Below, piece by piece: positions 45,387 to 52,887 of a stretch of DNA of 64,000 bases. Under the pieces are notes generated by a model. The model ran no database searches, had not been told where the DNA came from, and saw nothing but the letters and a program-made list of their open reading frames with translations. This DNA is from Telluria mixta (lineage in GTDB: Bacteria > Pseudomonadota > Gammaproteobacteria > Burkholderiales > Burkholderiaceae_D), in assembly GCF_029223865.1 (NCBI RefSeq), contig NZ_CP119520.1, positions 1,798,001-1,862,000 on the forward strand, in the 5' to 3' direction. Position 1 is the first letter of the stretch. Every line of letters starts with the position of its first letter. A program made the position numbers and the translations under genes.

Positions 45387-46673
45387 ATGGAACGTATCAA
45401 AATCCTGTTCTTTGCGGAAGCCGTGACGCTCGCCCACGTCGGCCGCCCCATCGCCCTTGCGCAATCCCTCGATCCCGCACGTTTCGACGTGCACGTTGCG
45501 TGCGCGGATGGCTATGAATTCTGCTTCAACGGGACGCAATTCACCCGCTGGACCATACACAGCATTCCCAGCCAGCAATTCCTCGACGCACTCGCAGGCG
45601 GCAAGCCGGTGTACAGCACGGCGACGCTCGCGGGCTACGTCGAGGACGACCTGCGCGTGCTCGACGCCGTCCGTCCCGACATCGTCGTCGGCGATTTTCG
45701 CCTGTCGCTCTCGGTCAGTGCGCGGCTGCGCCGGATACCGTACGTGTCGCTGATGAATGCCTACTGGAGTCCGTACGTCGTGCAGCATTACGCCGTCCCG
45801 CACATCCCGCTGACGCGCCTCCTGCCGATCCGCATCGCGAATGCGATCTTCCGCATGGCGCGTCCGGTCGCGTTCGCCTCGCATTCCGTGCCGCTGAACC
45901 GCGTACGCCGCCAATACGGCCTGCCGTCGCTGGGCACCGACCTGCGCAAGGTCTATACGGATGCCGACTACAGCATGTATGCCGACGTTCCCGACCTGTT
46001 CCCGCCGAAGAGCCTGCCTCAACAGCACGCCTATATCGGTCCCATCATCTGGGCGCCGCCGCTGGCCAAGCCGGACTGGTGGGATAAATTGCCGGAAGAT
46101 AAGCCTATCGTCTACGTCACGCTCGGCAGCTCCGGCCAGGGCCGCCTCCTGCCGCTGGTGCTGGAAGCGCTGGCGCCGCTGCCGGTGACCGTCATCGCGG
46201 CCACGGCCGGGACGATCGACGTGGCCAGCGCGCCTGCGAACGCGTTCGTCGCCCCCTATCTGCCGGGCGACCTGGCGGCGCAGCGCGCCAGCCTCGTTGT
46301 CTGCAACGGCGGCAGCCCGACCAGCCAGCAGGCGTTGGCCGCCGGCGTGCCGGTGCTGGGCGTCGCCAGCAATCTCGATCAGTTCCTGAACATGAGTGGC
46401 GTCATCAAGGCCGGTGCCGGCGCCCTGCTGCGCGCCGACCGCTTCCGCGCCAAGAAGCTGACGCGCCAGGTGCGCGCAATGCTCGACGATCCGGCGCTGG
46501 CGGCAGGAGCCCGTCGCGTGGCCGAAGCATTCGCCAACTATCCTGCGGCGCAACGCATGACGGCGTTCCTTGAAGGTGTGCAGGCGTTCCACCGCCATGC
46601 GCCGACCGCCTATGTGGAGATCAACGGCGCTGCAACCAAGGATCAAAACGGCGCTTTGACGAACGTTATGTAG
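45387..46673 (+). CDS. GT1-type (UGT-like) glycosyltransferase
   Basis: 428 residues. Family GT1, MGT-like: N-terminal ILFFAEAVTLAHVGRP acceptor domain and C-terminal nucleotide-sugar domain with VTLGSSGQGRLLPLVLEAL and the CNGGSPTSQQALAAGVPVLG signature, followed by NLDQFLNM. Such enzymes transfer a sugar from a nucleotide donor to a small-molecule or lipid acceptor. No membrane segment. Together with the FeeM-like enzyme it could build a glycosylated N-acyl amino acid lipid. Confidence 0.88.
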   Translation: MERIKILFFAEAVTLAHVGRPIALAQSLDPARFDVHVACADGYEFCFNGTQFTRWTIHSIPSQQFLDALAGGKPVYSTATLAGYVEDDLRVLDAVRPDIVVGDFRLSLSVSARLRRIPYVSLMNAYWSPYVVQHYAVPHIPLTRLLPIRIANAIFRMARPVAFASHSVPLNRVRRQYGLPSLGTDLRKVYTDADYSMYADVPDLFPPKSLPQQHAYIGPIIWAPPLAKPDWWDKLPEDKPIVYVTLGSSGQGRLLPLVLEALAPLPVTVIAATAGTIDVASAPANAFVAPYLPGDLAAQRASLVVCNGGSPTSQQALAAGVPVLGVASNLDQFLNMSGVIKAGAGALLRADRFRAKKLTRQVRAMLDDPALAAGARRVAEAFANYPAAQRMTAFLEGVQAFHRHAPTAYVEINGAATKDQNGALTNVM

Positions 46674-46677
46674 TGAC

Positions 46678-46785
46678 TGTCGGAATTTTTTACAGCAGAC
46701 AGTTCCCCAGATCGGGTAGTTTATTGCAATTCTTCATAAGTCGTTGATTTAGAACAGCAGCACGCAGGCTGGCACGGCTCTTGCA
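46678..46785 (+). promoter_or_regulatory. Sigma-54 promoter of pepA copy 1 with IHF and PrsR-like sites
   Basis: TGGCACG-GCTC-TTGCA (46770-46785) is a perfect sigma-54 promoter. TAAGTCGTTGATT (46737-46749) is, on the other strand, a perfect IHF consensus (WATCARNNNNTTR). TGTCGGAATTTTTTACAG (46678-46695) is the upstream element, 74 bases from the promoter. The element starts 4 bases after the glycosyltransferase stop. Confidence 0.85.
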
Positions 46786-46862
46786 TTAACGTGTTCATGA
46801 GCCGCAACGACAACACGCGGTTTAACCGAACAAACTTAACAAGCATCCACACTGGAGCCTAC

Positions 46863-47762
46863 ATGAAGAATTCGTTCCGCAAATTGATCCCGGTCGCAGC
46901 CGCCTTCGGTCTGGTCTTCGCCGCATCGTCGGCACAAGCATTCACCCTGAAAAACGGTACCGGCACCACGTACGCAACCGACGTGTCCAGCCTGGACTGG
47001 AACTCGACCGGTAGCGGCATCGCCAAAGGCGTCGCAAGCGGTACGAAACTGACCCAAGGTACGAAATTTGATTTCCTGTACCAAGCGAACCTGTCTTCGG
47101 TCAACGGCAACACCACCGGCAATTTCCGCGGCAACCTGGACTCCACCGGTGACGGCAAGCCGAACGACTCGTCGGCATTCGAATTCACGATCGTGGCCAA
47201 GCTGAGCGAATACGTGCGCACCTCGTCCGTCGATCTGGTGAACGGTACGGTGAGCGCCACCTTCGGCCTGCAAAACACGGTCGGCGCGAATAAAGTCGCG
47301 ATCTACTACGATACCAAAGCCAATTCCTTCACCAGCAAAGGTACCGGTTTCGACGACGGCGTCATGGTTGCCCTGCTGACCGTGGATCCGACCTACACGC
47401 TGTCGACGTTCACCACCACCATCGCTACCGGCAGCGGCCTGGGCTCGACCAAGATGAAGGCGACCGTCCTGGAGGCGGGCGACTTCATCAACCAGAACTA
47501 CCTGGCTGGCCTGACGCAGGTGACCTTCAACTACGACTCGAACCTGAACCTGCCGGCAGGCGATTCGATCACCAGCGCATTCCACTCTGGCCCTGGCGAC
47601 AACACGCTGTTCCCGTCGTATAGCGTGCAGCCGGGCGACCTGGTGTTCAAGGTCGACGGCGCAACCGCTGTCAACGTTCCGGAACCGGCCAGCATCATGC
47701 TGCTGGGCATGGGCATGCTGGGCCTGGTTGGCGCCAAGCGCCGCCGTGCTCCGAAGGCCTGA
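46863..47762 (+). CDS. pepA: PepA-like flocculation-associated PEP-CTERM protein, copy 1
   Basis: 299 residues. Signal peptide (cleavage after AQA, residue 24). Beta-rich body with SLDWNSTGSG, DFLYQANLSSVNG and FEFTIVAKLSE segments resembling PepA proteins needed for floc formation. C-terminal sorting signal VPEPASIMLLGMGMLGL, then basic GAKRRRAPKA, for XrtA. ATG 46863 has GGAGCC just upstream; a longer in-frame extension has no signal peptide. Nearly identical in design to the next gene, so the two are a tandem duplicate. Confidence 0.88.
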   Translation: MKNSFRKLIPVAAAFGLVFAASSAQAFTLKNGTGTTYATDVSSLDWNSTGSGIAKGVASGTKLTQGTKFDFLYQANLSSVNGNTTGNFRGNLDSTGDGKPNDSSAFEFTIVAKLSEYVRTSSVDLVNGTVSATFGLQNTVGANKVAIYYDTKANSFTSKGTGFDDGVMVALLTVDPTYTLSTFTTTIATGSGLGSTKMKATVLEAGDFINQNYLAGLTQVTFNYDSNLNLPAGDSITSAFHSGPGDNTLFPSYSVQPGDLVFKVDGATAVNVPEPASIMLLGMGMLGLVGAKRRRAPKA

Positions 47763-47786
47763 TTCAGACAGGCATCAGCACCAGAT

Positions 47787-47818
47787 AAAACCGCGGCCTC
47801 GGCCGCGGTTTTTTTTTG
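47787..47818 (+). terminator. Terminator after pepA copy 1
   Basis: CCGCGGCC (47791-47798) / GGCCGCGG (47801-47808), loop TC, then a run of about ten T. The same hairpin, at the same distance from the stop, follows copy 2. Confidence 0.92.
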
Positions 47819-47909
47819 CGTATCTCGATTTCCCTACGATATGAACGATTCCCGCTGAGCATTCTTTCTTAAAATCATCTAAAAACTTTACGTCAGGACA
47901 CATAAAAAA

Positions 47910-48003
47910 TCGGAATTTTTTACAGTTCCGCATCAACGGCTCCACGTTTTCCACCTAAGTCCTTGATTTATAAAAATAAGTAAAAACTGGCACGGGGATT
48001 GCA
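47910..48003 (+). promoter_or_regulatory. Sigma-54 promoter of pepA copy 2 with IHF and PrsR-like sites
   Basis: TGGCACG-GGGA-TTGCA (47988-48003) is a perfect sigma-54 promoter. TAAGTCCTTGATT (47956-47968) is a perfect IHF site on the other strand, at the same relative position as in copy 1. TCGGAATTTTTTACAG (47910-47925) is identical to copy 1 over 16 bases. Together with the terminator above, this fills most of the 313-base gap between the two copies. Confidence 0.85.
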
Positions 48004-48075
48004 TTAAGTGGGAACAAGCCCGCAGAACGCGGAGCTTATACCGAACAACTTAATAAGCATCCACTTGGAGCCAAC

Positions 48076-48972
48076 ATGAAGAATTCGTTCCGCAAATTGA
48101 TTCCGGTTGCAGCCGCACTCGGATTCGCATTCGCTGCATCGTCGGCACAAGCATTCACTCTGCAAGACGGTAGCGGCGGTGTCTACGCTACCGACGTGAC
48201 CAGCCTGGACTGGAACTCGACCGGCAGCGGCGTTGCCAAGGGGATCCCGAGCGCTGCGCAGCTGACCCAAGGCCGTACATTCGACTTCCTGTACCAAGCC
48301 AACCTGTCCGCCGTCAACGGCAACACGACCGGCAACTTCCGCGGCAACCTGGACTCCACGGCAAACGGCGCCCCGAACGACTCCTCGGCGTTCGAATTCA
48401 CGATCGTGGCAAAGCTGAGCGAATTCGTGAAAACGTCCAGCACGTCGGGCACCACGCTGAACGCAAGCTTTGGCCTGAACAACACCCCGGGCGCGAATAA
48501 AGTCGCCATCTACTACGACACCAAAGCCAATGCCTTCACCAGCACCGGCACCGGTTTCGATGACGGCATCATGGTCGCCCTGCTGACCGTCGATCCGACC
48601 AGCACCCTGTCGACGTTCACCACCGACAGCGCCACCGGCATCGGTCTGGGTTCGACCAAGATGACCGCTTCGATCCTGGAGGCAGGTGACTTCATCGACC
48701 AGAACTACCTGGCCGGCCTGACGAATGTGACCTTCAAATACGACTCGAACCTGAACCTGCCGGCCGGCGACTCGCTGACCAACGGCTTCCACAAAGGTGG
48801 CGACGCGCTGTTCCCGGACTACAGCGTGACCCCGAGCGACCTGGTGTTCAAGGTCGACGGCGCCTTCTCGGTCGAGAACGGCCGCGTGCCGGAACCGGGC
48901 AGCATCATGCTGCTGGGTATGGGCATGCTGGGCCTGGTCGGCGCCAAGCGCCGCCGTGCTCCGAAGGCCTGA
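48076..48972 (+). CDS. pepA: PepA-like flocculation-associated PEP-CTERM protein, copy 2
   Basis: 298 residues. Same layout as copy 1: signal peptide ending AQA, body with SLDWNSTGSG and DFLYQANLSAVNG, sorting tail VPEPGSIMLLGMGMLGL then GAKRRRAPKA. Differs at scattered positions, mainly in the middle and just before the tail (ENGRVPEPG). Own promoter, IHF site and terminator, so it is an independent unit. In floc-forming betaproteobacteria pepA is needed for aggregation; here two copies may be expressed at different levels or divide the role. Confidence 0.88.
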   Translation: MKNSFRKLIPVAAALGFAFAASSAQAFTLQDGSGGVYATDVTSLDWNSTGSGVAKGIPSAAQLTQGRTFDFLYQANLSAVNGNTTGNFRGNLDSTANGAPNDSSAFEFTIVAKLSEFVKTSSTSGTTLNASFGLNNTPGANKVAIYYDTKANAFTSTGTGFDDGIMVALLTVDPTSTLSTFTTDSATGIGLGSTKMTASILEAGDFIDQNYLAGLTNVTFKYDSNLNLPAGDSLTNGFHKGGDALFPDYSVTPSDLVFKVDGAFSVENGRVPEPGSIMLLGMGMLGLVGAKRRRAPKA

Positions 48973-48996
48973 TTCAGACAGGCAGCAGTACCATGC

Positions 48997-49025
48997 AAAA
49001 CCGCGGCCTCGGCCGCGGTTTTTTT
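48997..49025 (+). terminator. Terminator after pepA copy 2
   Basis: CCGCGGCC (49001-49008) / GGCCGCGG (49011-49018) with a run of seven T (49019-49025). It lies 13 bases before the convergent nucleotidyltransferase stop. Confidence 0.92.
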
Positions 49026-49038
49026 ACGTCCCGACGGG

Positions 49039-50121
49039 TCAGGCCGTCTGCGTGTCGTTCTTCCCGCTGAGGAACGCTTTATGGAACAGATGCCGGGCCA
49101 GCAGCAACGGCGGCATACGCAGCCAGTTCCCGCGCACATACAAGGCAAAGTGCGCCGCGTCGCTGAAGGCGTCCGCGCAACTCGCATGCAGCGGCAGCAG
49201 CGCGCGCCCGAACAACCGGTCCATCAGCCACAGCAGGGCTGCGTTCGGCCCCTCCGGCGCCACCGCCGCCTGGACTGCCGGCGGGACAACGGTGCCGAGC
49301 AGGCGCGGACAATAACGCAGCGCATAGAACAGCGGACGCCCAAGCTCGAGCTCGCGCGCCCGCGCCGGCAGCGCTTCCCAGAACCCGGGTTCCTTGCCGA
49401 ATTGCGTCAGCAGCCGGTGCAGGTCGACGAGGTCGCGCAAACCCTTGTCGAATTCGCCGTCGAAGAACAGGTGCACGGCACTGTGCAGGACCATGTCCGC
49501 CGGCGACAACGTGGCCAGATGCGGCTCGCCCGCGATCGGACGAGCGCTCGCGCGCAGCTTGACCGGATCCGGGCGCACGGGTGCCGTTTCCGGCAGGATC
49601 GCATGGTGCACGTCGATCGAGTTGGCGCGCCGGGCATGCTGCATCGGCGGCAGCTCGTGCATCCATTCCCGGTAGTAGCGCTGGTCGTACGCGTCGTGGT
49701 GGGTGGTGATCCAGCCGTGCATCATGAGCGCCGCCTCGACTTCGGGCAGGCGCCCTTTCGGCACGAGGATGTCGATGTCGGAAAACAGGCGGCCACGGCC
49801 GGCGTCCAGGCCCGCCATCGCATACGCGGCGCCCTTGAGCAGGATCAGCGGCAATCCCAGTCCATCGAGCGCCCGGCCGATCTGGCGGACTTCGTAGCGG
49901 GCCGCCTGGGCATGCCCGGCGGCGCCCACGCGCGTCCACTCCAGGTGCGCGCGCGGCGCCGCGGGGACGGTGTCCAGCAGGCCGGCATCTTCCAGCAGCA
50001 CGAGCAGGCAGGCGTCGAGGTTGGCGGCATCTGCCTGGCGCAGCAGCAGGTCCCAGCCGGCGTCGTCCAGGCCCTGCACGATGCCCGGATCGCGCAACAC
50101 GCGGATGAGCAGCGGCATCAT
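49039..50121 (-). CDS. Nucleotidyltransferase of the HprK-related cassette
   Basis: 360 residues. Polymerase-beta-type nucleotidyltransferase family found with HprK-related kinases (PF14907-like). The active-site motif SDIDILV (Asp115, Asp117) follows a conserved LLKGAAYAMAG helix and a GRGRLF stretch. The rest is helical. Overlaps the kinase gene by 4 bases (ATGA). In lasso-peptide clusters, related enzymes act after an HprK-like kinase on the modified peptide; the substrate here is unknown. Confidence 0.85.
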   Translation of the reverse strand: MMPLLIRVLRDPGIVQGLDDAGWDLLLRQADAANLDACLLVLLEDAGLLDTVPAAPRAHLEWTRVGAAGHAQAARYEVRQIGRALDGLGLPLILLKGAAYAMAGLDAGRGRLFSDIDILVPKGRLPEVEAALMMHGWITTHHDAYDQRYYREWMHELPPMQHARRANSIDVHHAILPETAPVRPDPVKLRASARPIAGEPHLATLSPADMVLHSAVHLFFDGEFDKGLRDLVDLHRLLTQFGKEPGFWEALPARARELELGRPLFYALRYCPRLLGTVVPPAVQAAVAPEGPNAALLWLMDRLFGRALLPLHASCADAFSDAAHFALYVRGNWLRMPPLLLARHLFHKAFLSGKNDTQTA

Positions 50122-51035
50122 GCTGCCCCCTGCGCCAGGCGTTCGAACAGCGCCATCGCCTCGGGCAGGCTGCTGTAGCGGAAGGTGTAGGCGTCGCTGG
50201 CGTCGATCAGCCGGCCGAGGGCCGTAAAGCCGCGCGCGCCCAGCACCTGGTAATTGAAACAGTTGTCGGCCACCTGCATGAAGGCGCGCGCCTTCGGCAG
50301 CGGGTCCAATGCGATGGCCGCGCCGGCCTCCCAGCGCGGGAACACGATACAGGCCGGCCGTGCGGGTTCAAAGGCACGGGCTATGCTCCCGGCCGGCGCC
50401 TTCAGATGGGCGATCGTCCCCTTGGTCGTTTCCTCCACGGGGCGGCTCAGTACGGCATCCGGACGGAACGCGCGGATGATGTCGATCGACGTATTCTTGA
50501 GGCTCACCGGACGCGGCAGCGGCACGAGGACACCGTCGTCGAGGTGCACGAGGGTCATCTCGTCCGACAGCAGGCGCCAGCCGTGGCCCAGCAGGGCAGC
50601 CGTCAGCGTGCTCTTGCCGGAGCCGGGCGGCGCCGGCAGGATGATGGCGCGGCCGTGTTTTTCCAGCACGGCCGCGTGGATGATCAGGTAGCCGTGGGCA
50701 CGGTGCGAGACGCACCAGTTCATGGTCCATTCCAGCATCGGATACGCCTGCGCCAGCGGCAGGGGCTCGAACGGCGTGGTGCCGTCGTAAGCGAAATGCA
50801 CTTGCGACCGGTACCAGCGGCGCAGGCCGCCCGAGCGCCGCAATTCGAGATGGAAGTCGACGAAGCCGCCCGCCGGCTCGACGGGATAATCCGCGTACAT
50901 CAGCGCGACGCTGTCGATCAACGGCGGCACGTCGCTGCGGATGCGGTTGGTGAAGGGGCCCGTGCGCAGGACCAGACCATCACCGGACAGGCGCGCCGTG
51001 AGTTCGGCACGCGACAGCGAACCGACCGTCAGCAT
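50118..51035 (-). CDS. HprK-related kinase (HPr-rel-A system)
   Basis: 305 residues. HPr kinase/phosphorylase fold in the C-terminal half: Walker A PPGSGKST (136-143), SDEMTLVHLDDG (the HprK second motif region), then LKNTSIDIIRAF. The N-terminal half is not the DRTGG regulatory domain of classical HprK. Related kinases phosphorylate serine of lasso peptide precursors. ATG 51035 overlaps the PqqD-like gene by 7 bases, which means tight translational coupling. Confidence 0.87.
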   Translation of the reverse strand: MLTVGSLSRAELTARLSGDGLVLRTGPFTNRIRSDVPPLIDSVALMYADYPVEPAGGFVDFHLELRRSGGLRRWYRSQVHFAYDGTTPFEPLPLAQAYPMLEWTMNWCVSHRAHGYLIIHAAVLEKHGRAIILPAPPGSGKSTLTAALLGHGWRLLSDEMTLVHLDDGVLVPLPRPVSLKNTSIDIIRAFRPDAVLSRPVEETTKGTIAHLKAPAGSIARAFEPARPACIVFPRWEAGAAIALDPLPKARAFMQVADNCFNYQVLGARGFTALGRLIDASDAYTFRYSSLPEAMALFERLAQGAA

Positions 51036-51295
51036 GGTTCGATCAGGTCCAGGCCGGCCAGCGCGGCCAGCATCTCGTCGATCAGGGACACGAGGTCGTC
51101 GTCGCCGGCATCGAAACGGTCGGCCAGGCGGCCGGCCAGTCCCGCCGCATCGGCGGGTTCGTCACGCAGGGCGAACAACAGGTCGAGCGCGGCGCCATCC
51201 AGCAGGTGGGTACTGCCCGACAAGTCGTTGTACAGCACGGCTTCCCCATCCCATTCCCGGCAGGCCAGCGCCTGGCCAGGCGTCAGACGCCACAT
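51029..51295 (-). CDS. PqqD-like peptide chaperone (RRE fold), HPr-rel-A system
   Basis: 88 residues. PqqD family winged-helix domain, the RiPP recognition element fold, with the typical VLYNDLSGSTHLLDGAALDL beta-hairpin and the helical LIDEMLAALAGLDLIEPC end. In RiPP pathways such domains bind a leader peptide and present it to modifying enzymes. In the HPr-rel-A cassette it accompanies HprK-related kinases. It starts 18 bases after the stop of the probable substrate gene. Confidence 0.85.
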   Translation of the reverse strand: MWRLTPGQALACREWDGEAVLYNDLSGSTHLLDGAALDLLFALRDEPADAAGLAGRLADRFDAGDDDLVSLIDEMLAALAGLDLIEPC

Positions 51296-51313
51296 GCGTT
51301 TCGCCGCCCCGCT

Positions 51314-51934
51314 TCAGTCGTGGATCGAGGCGAGGTAGTTGGCGACCTGGGCATTGTCCCAGTACACCCCGGCGGTCGGGCTGTAGCGGCCCGTCGTCTG
51401 CAGCTCGCTCCACATGGTCTGCAGGTCGTTGAGCTCGAGGAAACCGACCAGTTTCTGCTGGATGTTCAGGTAGGCCGCCACGAGGTGCATGCCGACGTTG
51501 TTCGTGTCGAACGGCTGCGGGTTCAGCATGTCTTCCAGCTTGGCGCAGAAGTACGAGCCCGGTTCGTAGTACTTGCCGTTGTCGTACGAGGCAGCCCGTA
51601 CCGGACAGACCGAACCGGTGCTCGCCGCGTAAAAGACATCGGTGAACTTGAGGTCGCGCGACACCGGCCAGGCGTGCTGGGGCTGTTTCCAGTAGCCCGG
51701 CGACAGGCCATTGCAGGCTGGCGCCTTCGTCCCGTAATGGCTCGCGGCCAGGCCGTTCGACAGCGAGCCCGATGGAGACCGGCACACCATCGACGCCATC
51801 GCCGATTTGCTTTCCAGCGTCGCGAGTACCCCGGCGCCCATGCCGACTTTGGCCAGGCGGCGGCGAGCCGCGCCCTGTTTGGTCAAGGACGGCGCCGGTT
51901 CGATCTTGTCGTTATCTTGATGTTCGGTAGCCAC
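51314..51934 (-). CDS. Hypothetical exported protein, probable substrate of the HprK/PqqD cassette
   Basis: 206 residues, no close family recognised. The N-terminus has basic RRRLAKVG (24-31), then a moderately hydrophobic GMGAGVLATL, then ESKSAMA, resembling a twin-arginine signal. A SPGYWK motif (78-83) followed by W89 occurs in many secreted proteins. Four Cys (51, 74, about 97, about 123) could form two disulfides outside the cell. Its sigma-54 promoter is of the PEP-CTERM type. First gene of the operon, directly before the PqqD-like gene; a natural candidate for the substrate bound by PqqD and phosphorylated by the kinase. Confidence 0.75.
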   Translation of the reverse strand: MATEHQDNDKIEPAPSLTKQGAARRRLAKVGMGAGVLATLESKSAMASMVCRSPSGSLSNGLAASHYGTKAPACNGLSPGYWKQPQHAWPVSRDLKFTDVFYAASTGSVCPVRAASYDNGKYYEPGSYFCAKLEDMLNPQPFDTNNVGMHLVAAYLNIQQKLVGFLELNDLQTMWSELQTTGRYSPTAGVYWDNAQVANYLASIHD

Positions 51935-51985
51935 GTGCGTTCCCCAAAATGTTGTCGCTCACTGAGGGCGACCAGTACCTGACCA

Positions 51986-52114
51986 AGCAAGTTTTGCGCC
52001 AGCATGCTGCCTGAAAGAAAAACTTACATTAAAATCAGATGCTTATTTTGGTGCCGTACCACCCAGCAACTACTATTGTATGTTGGAACGCCGGGTGGTG
52101 TAAAAAATATCGAC
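51986..52114 (-). promoter_or_regulatory. Sigma-54 promoter of the HprK/PqqD cassette with IHF and PrsR-like sites
   Basis: Minus strand: TGGCGCA-AAAC-TTGCT (52001 to 51986) is a good sigma-54 promoter with exact spacing. AATCAGATGCTTA (52033-52045) is a perfect IHF consensus. GTCGATATTTTTTACA (52114 to 52099) matches 14 of 16 positions of the pepA upstream element, 97 bases from the promoter. The start would lie about 40 bases before ATG 51934. Confidence 0.78.
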
Positions 52115-52125
52115 GGCTTCTGTTG

Positions 52126-52755
52126 TCAGAAGAAGCTTTCCGGGATGACCAATACGTCGCCCGGACGCATCGGCACGTTGGCCGAGATGTCGCCGTCCTT
52201 GACCAGGTCGTCCAGGCGGACGTTGAAGCGCTGTTGTTTGCCATCCACGTTACGGATCAGGCTGGCGCGATTGCCGGCCGCGAACTCGGTGGTGCCGCCG
52301 ACGGCGATCATCACATCCATCAGACTCATGTTGCGGCGGTACGCCAGCGCTTGCGGCTTGGTCGCCTGGCCGATCACGCGGATCTGCTCGTCGTAGTTGC
52401 CGACGAAGTTCGTGACGACGACGGTGACGACCGGCTGCTGGATATACTTGGCCAGGGCTTTTTCGATGTCGCGTGCGAGCGCCGTCGACGTCTTGCCGGC
52501 GGCCGGCAGGTCTTCGACGAGCGGCGTGGTGATCTTGCCGTCCGGACGCACCGGTACCGACATCGATACTTCAGGGTTGCGCCAGACGATGATGTTGACG
52601 GCATCGCCCGGCCCGATCAGATATTGGGAATCGGTCACCTGCGTCTCGATCGGCTGTTGTCCACCGCGCGTTGCGCAACCGCCCAGCGCGAGCGCACATG
52701 CAGCGGCGAATACGATCGCCGAATATTTCCCCAGGTTCGCCTTGTACTTGCCCAC
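52126..52755 (-). CDS. Polysaccharide export outer-membrane lipoprotein (Wza/EpsE type)
   Basis: 209 residues. Lipobox LALGGC (Cys27). Poly_export domain (about 45-130; YLIGPGDAVNIIVWRNPEVS) followed by an SLBB domain (IRVIGQATKPQALAYRRNMS, MSLMDVMIAVGG), the make-up of short Wza/GumB-like proteins in XrtA loci. Forms the outer-membrane export channel with a periplasmic partner. On the strand opposite the rest of the exopolysaccharide genes. Confidence 0.9.
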   Translation of the reverse strand: MGKYKANLGKYSAIVFAAACALALGGCATRGGQQPIETQVTDSQYLIGPGDAVNIIVWRNPEVSMSVPVRPDGKITTPLVEDLPAAGKTSTALARDIEKALAKYIQQPVVTVVVTNFVGNYDEQIRVIGQATKPQALAYRRNMSLMDVMIAVGGTTEFAAGNRASLIRNVDGKQQRFNVRLDDLVKDGDISANVPMRPGDVLVIPESFF

Positions 52756-52887
52756 GTCAGATCCCTTTCGGTAAAGCCGTTGTTATAAAGCCATTAACAG
52801 CTTCCTATTGTATAACATAGTGCCAAACGAAAAGACTGCGCACAATACAAATTGTACTCGGTCATCACTCGCGTATCGCTTTTGTGC

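Noticed and set aside
49081..50178. 365-codon plus-strand frame opposite the nucleotidyltransferase gene
   Set aside because: Antisense shadow; the minus-strand gene has a proper active-site motif and operon overlaps.
52795..52830. TGGCACT upstream of the polysaccharide export lipoprotein as a -24 box
   Set aside because: No GC at the -12 position.
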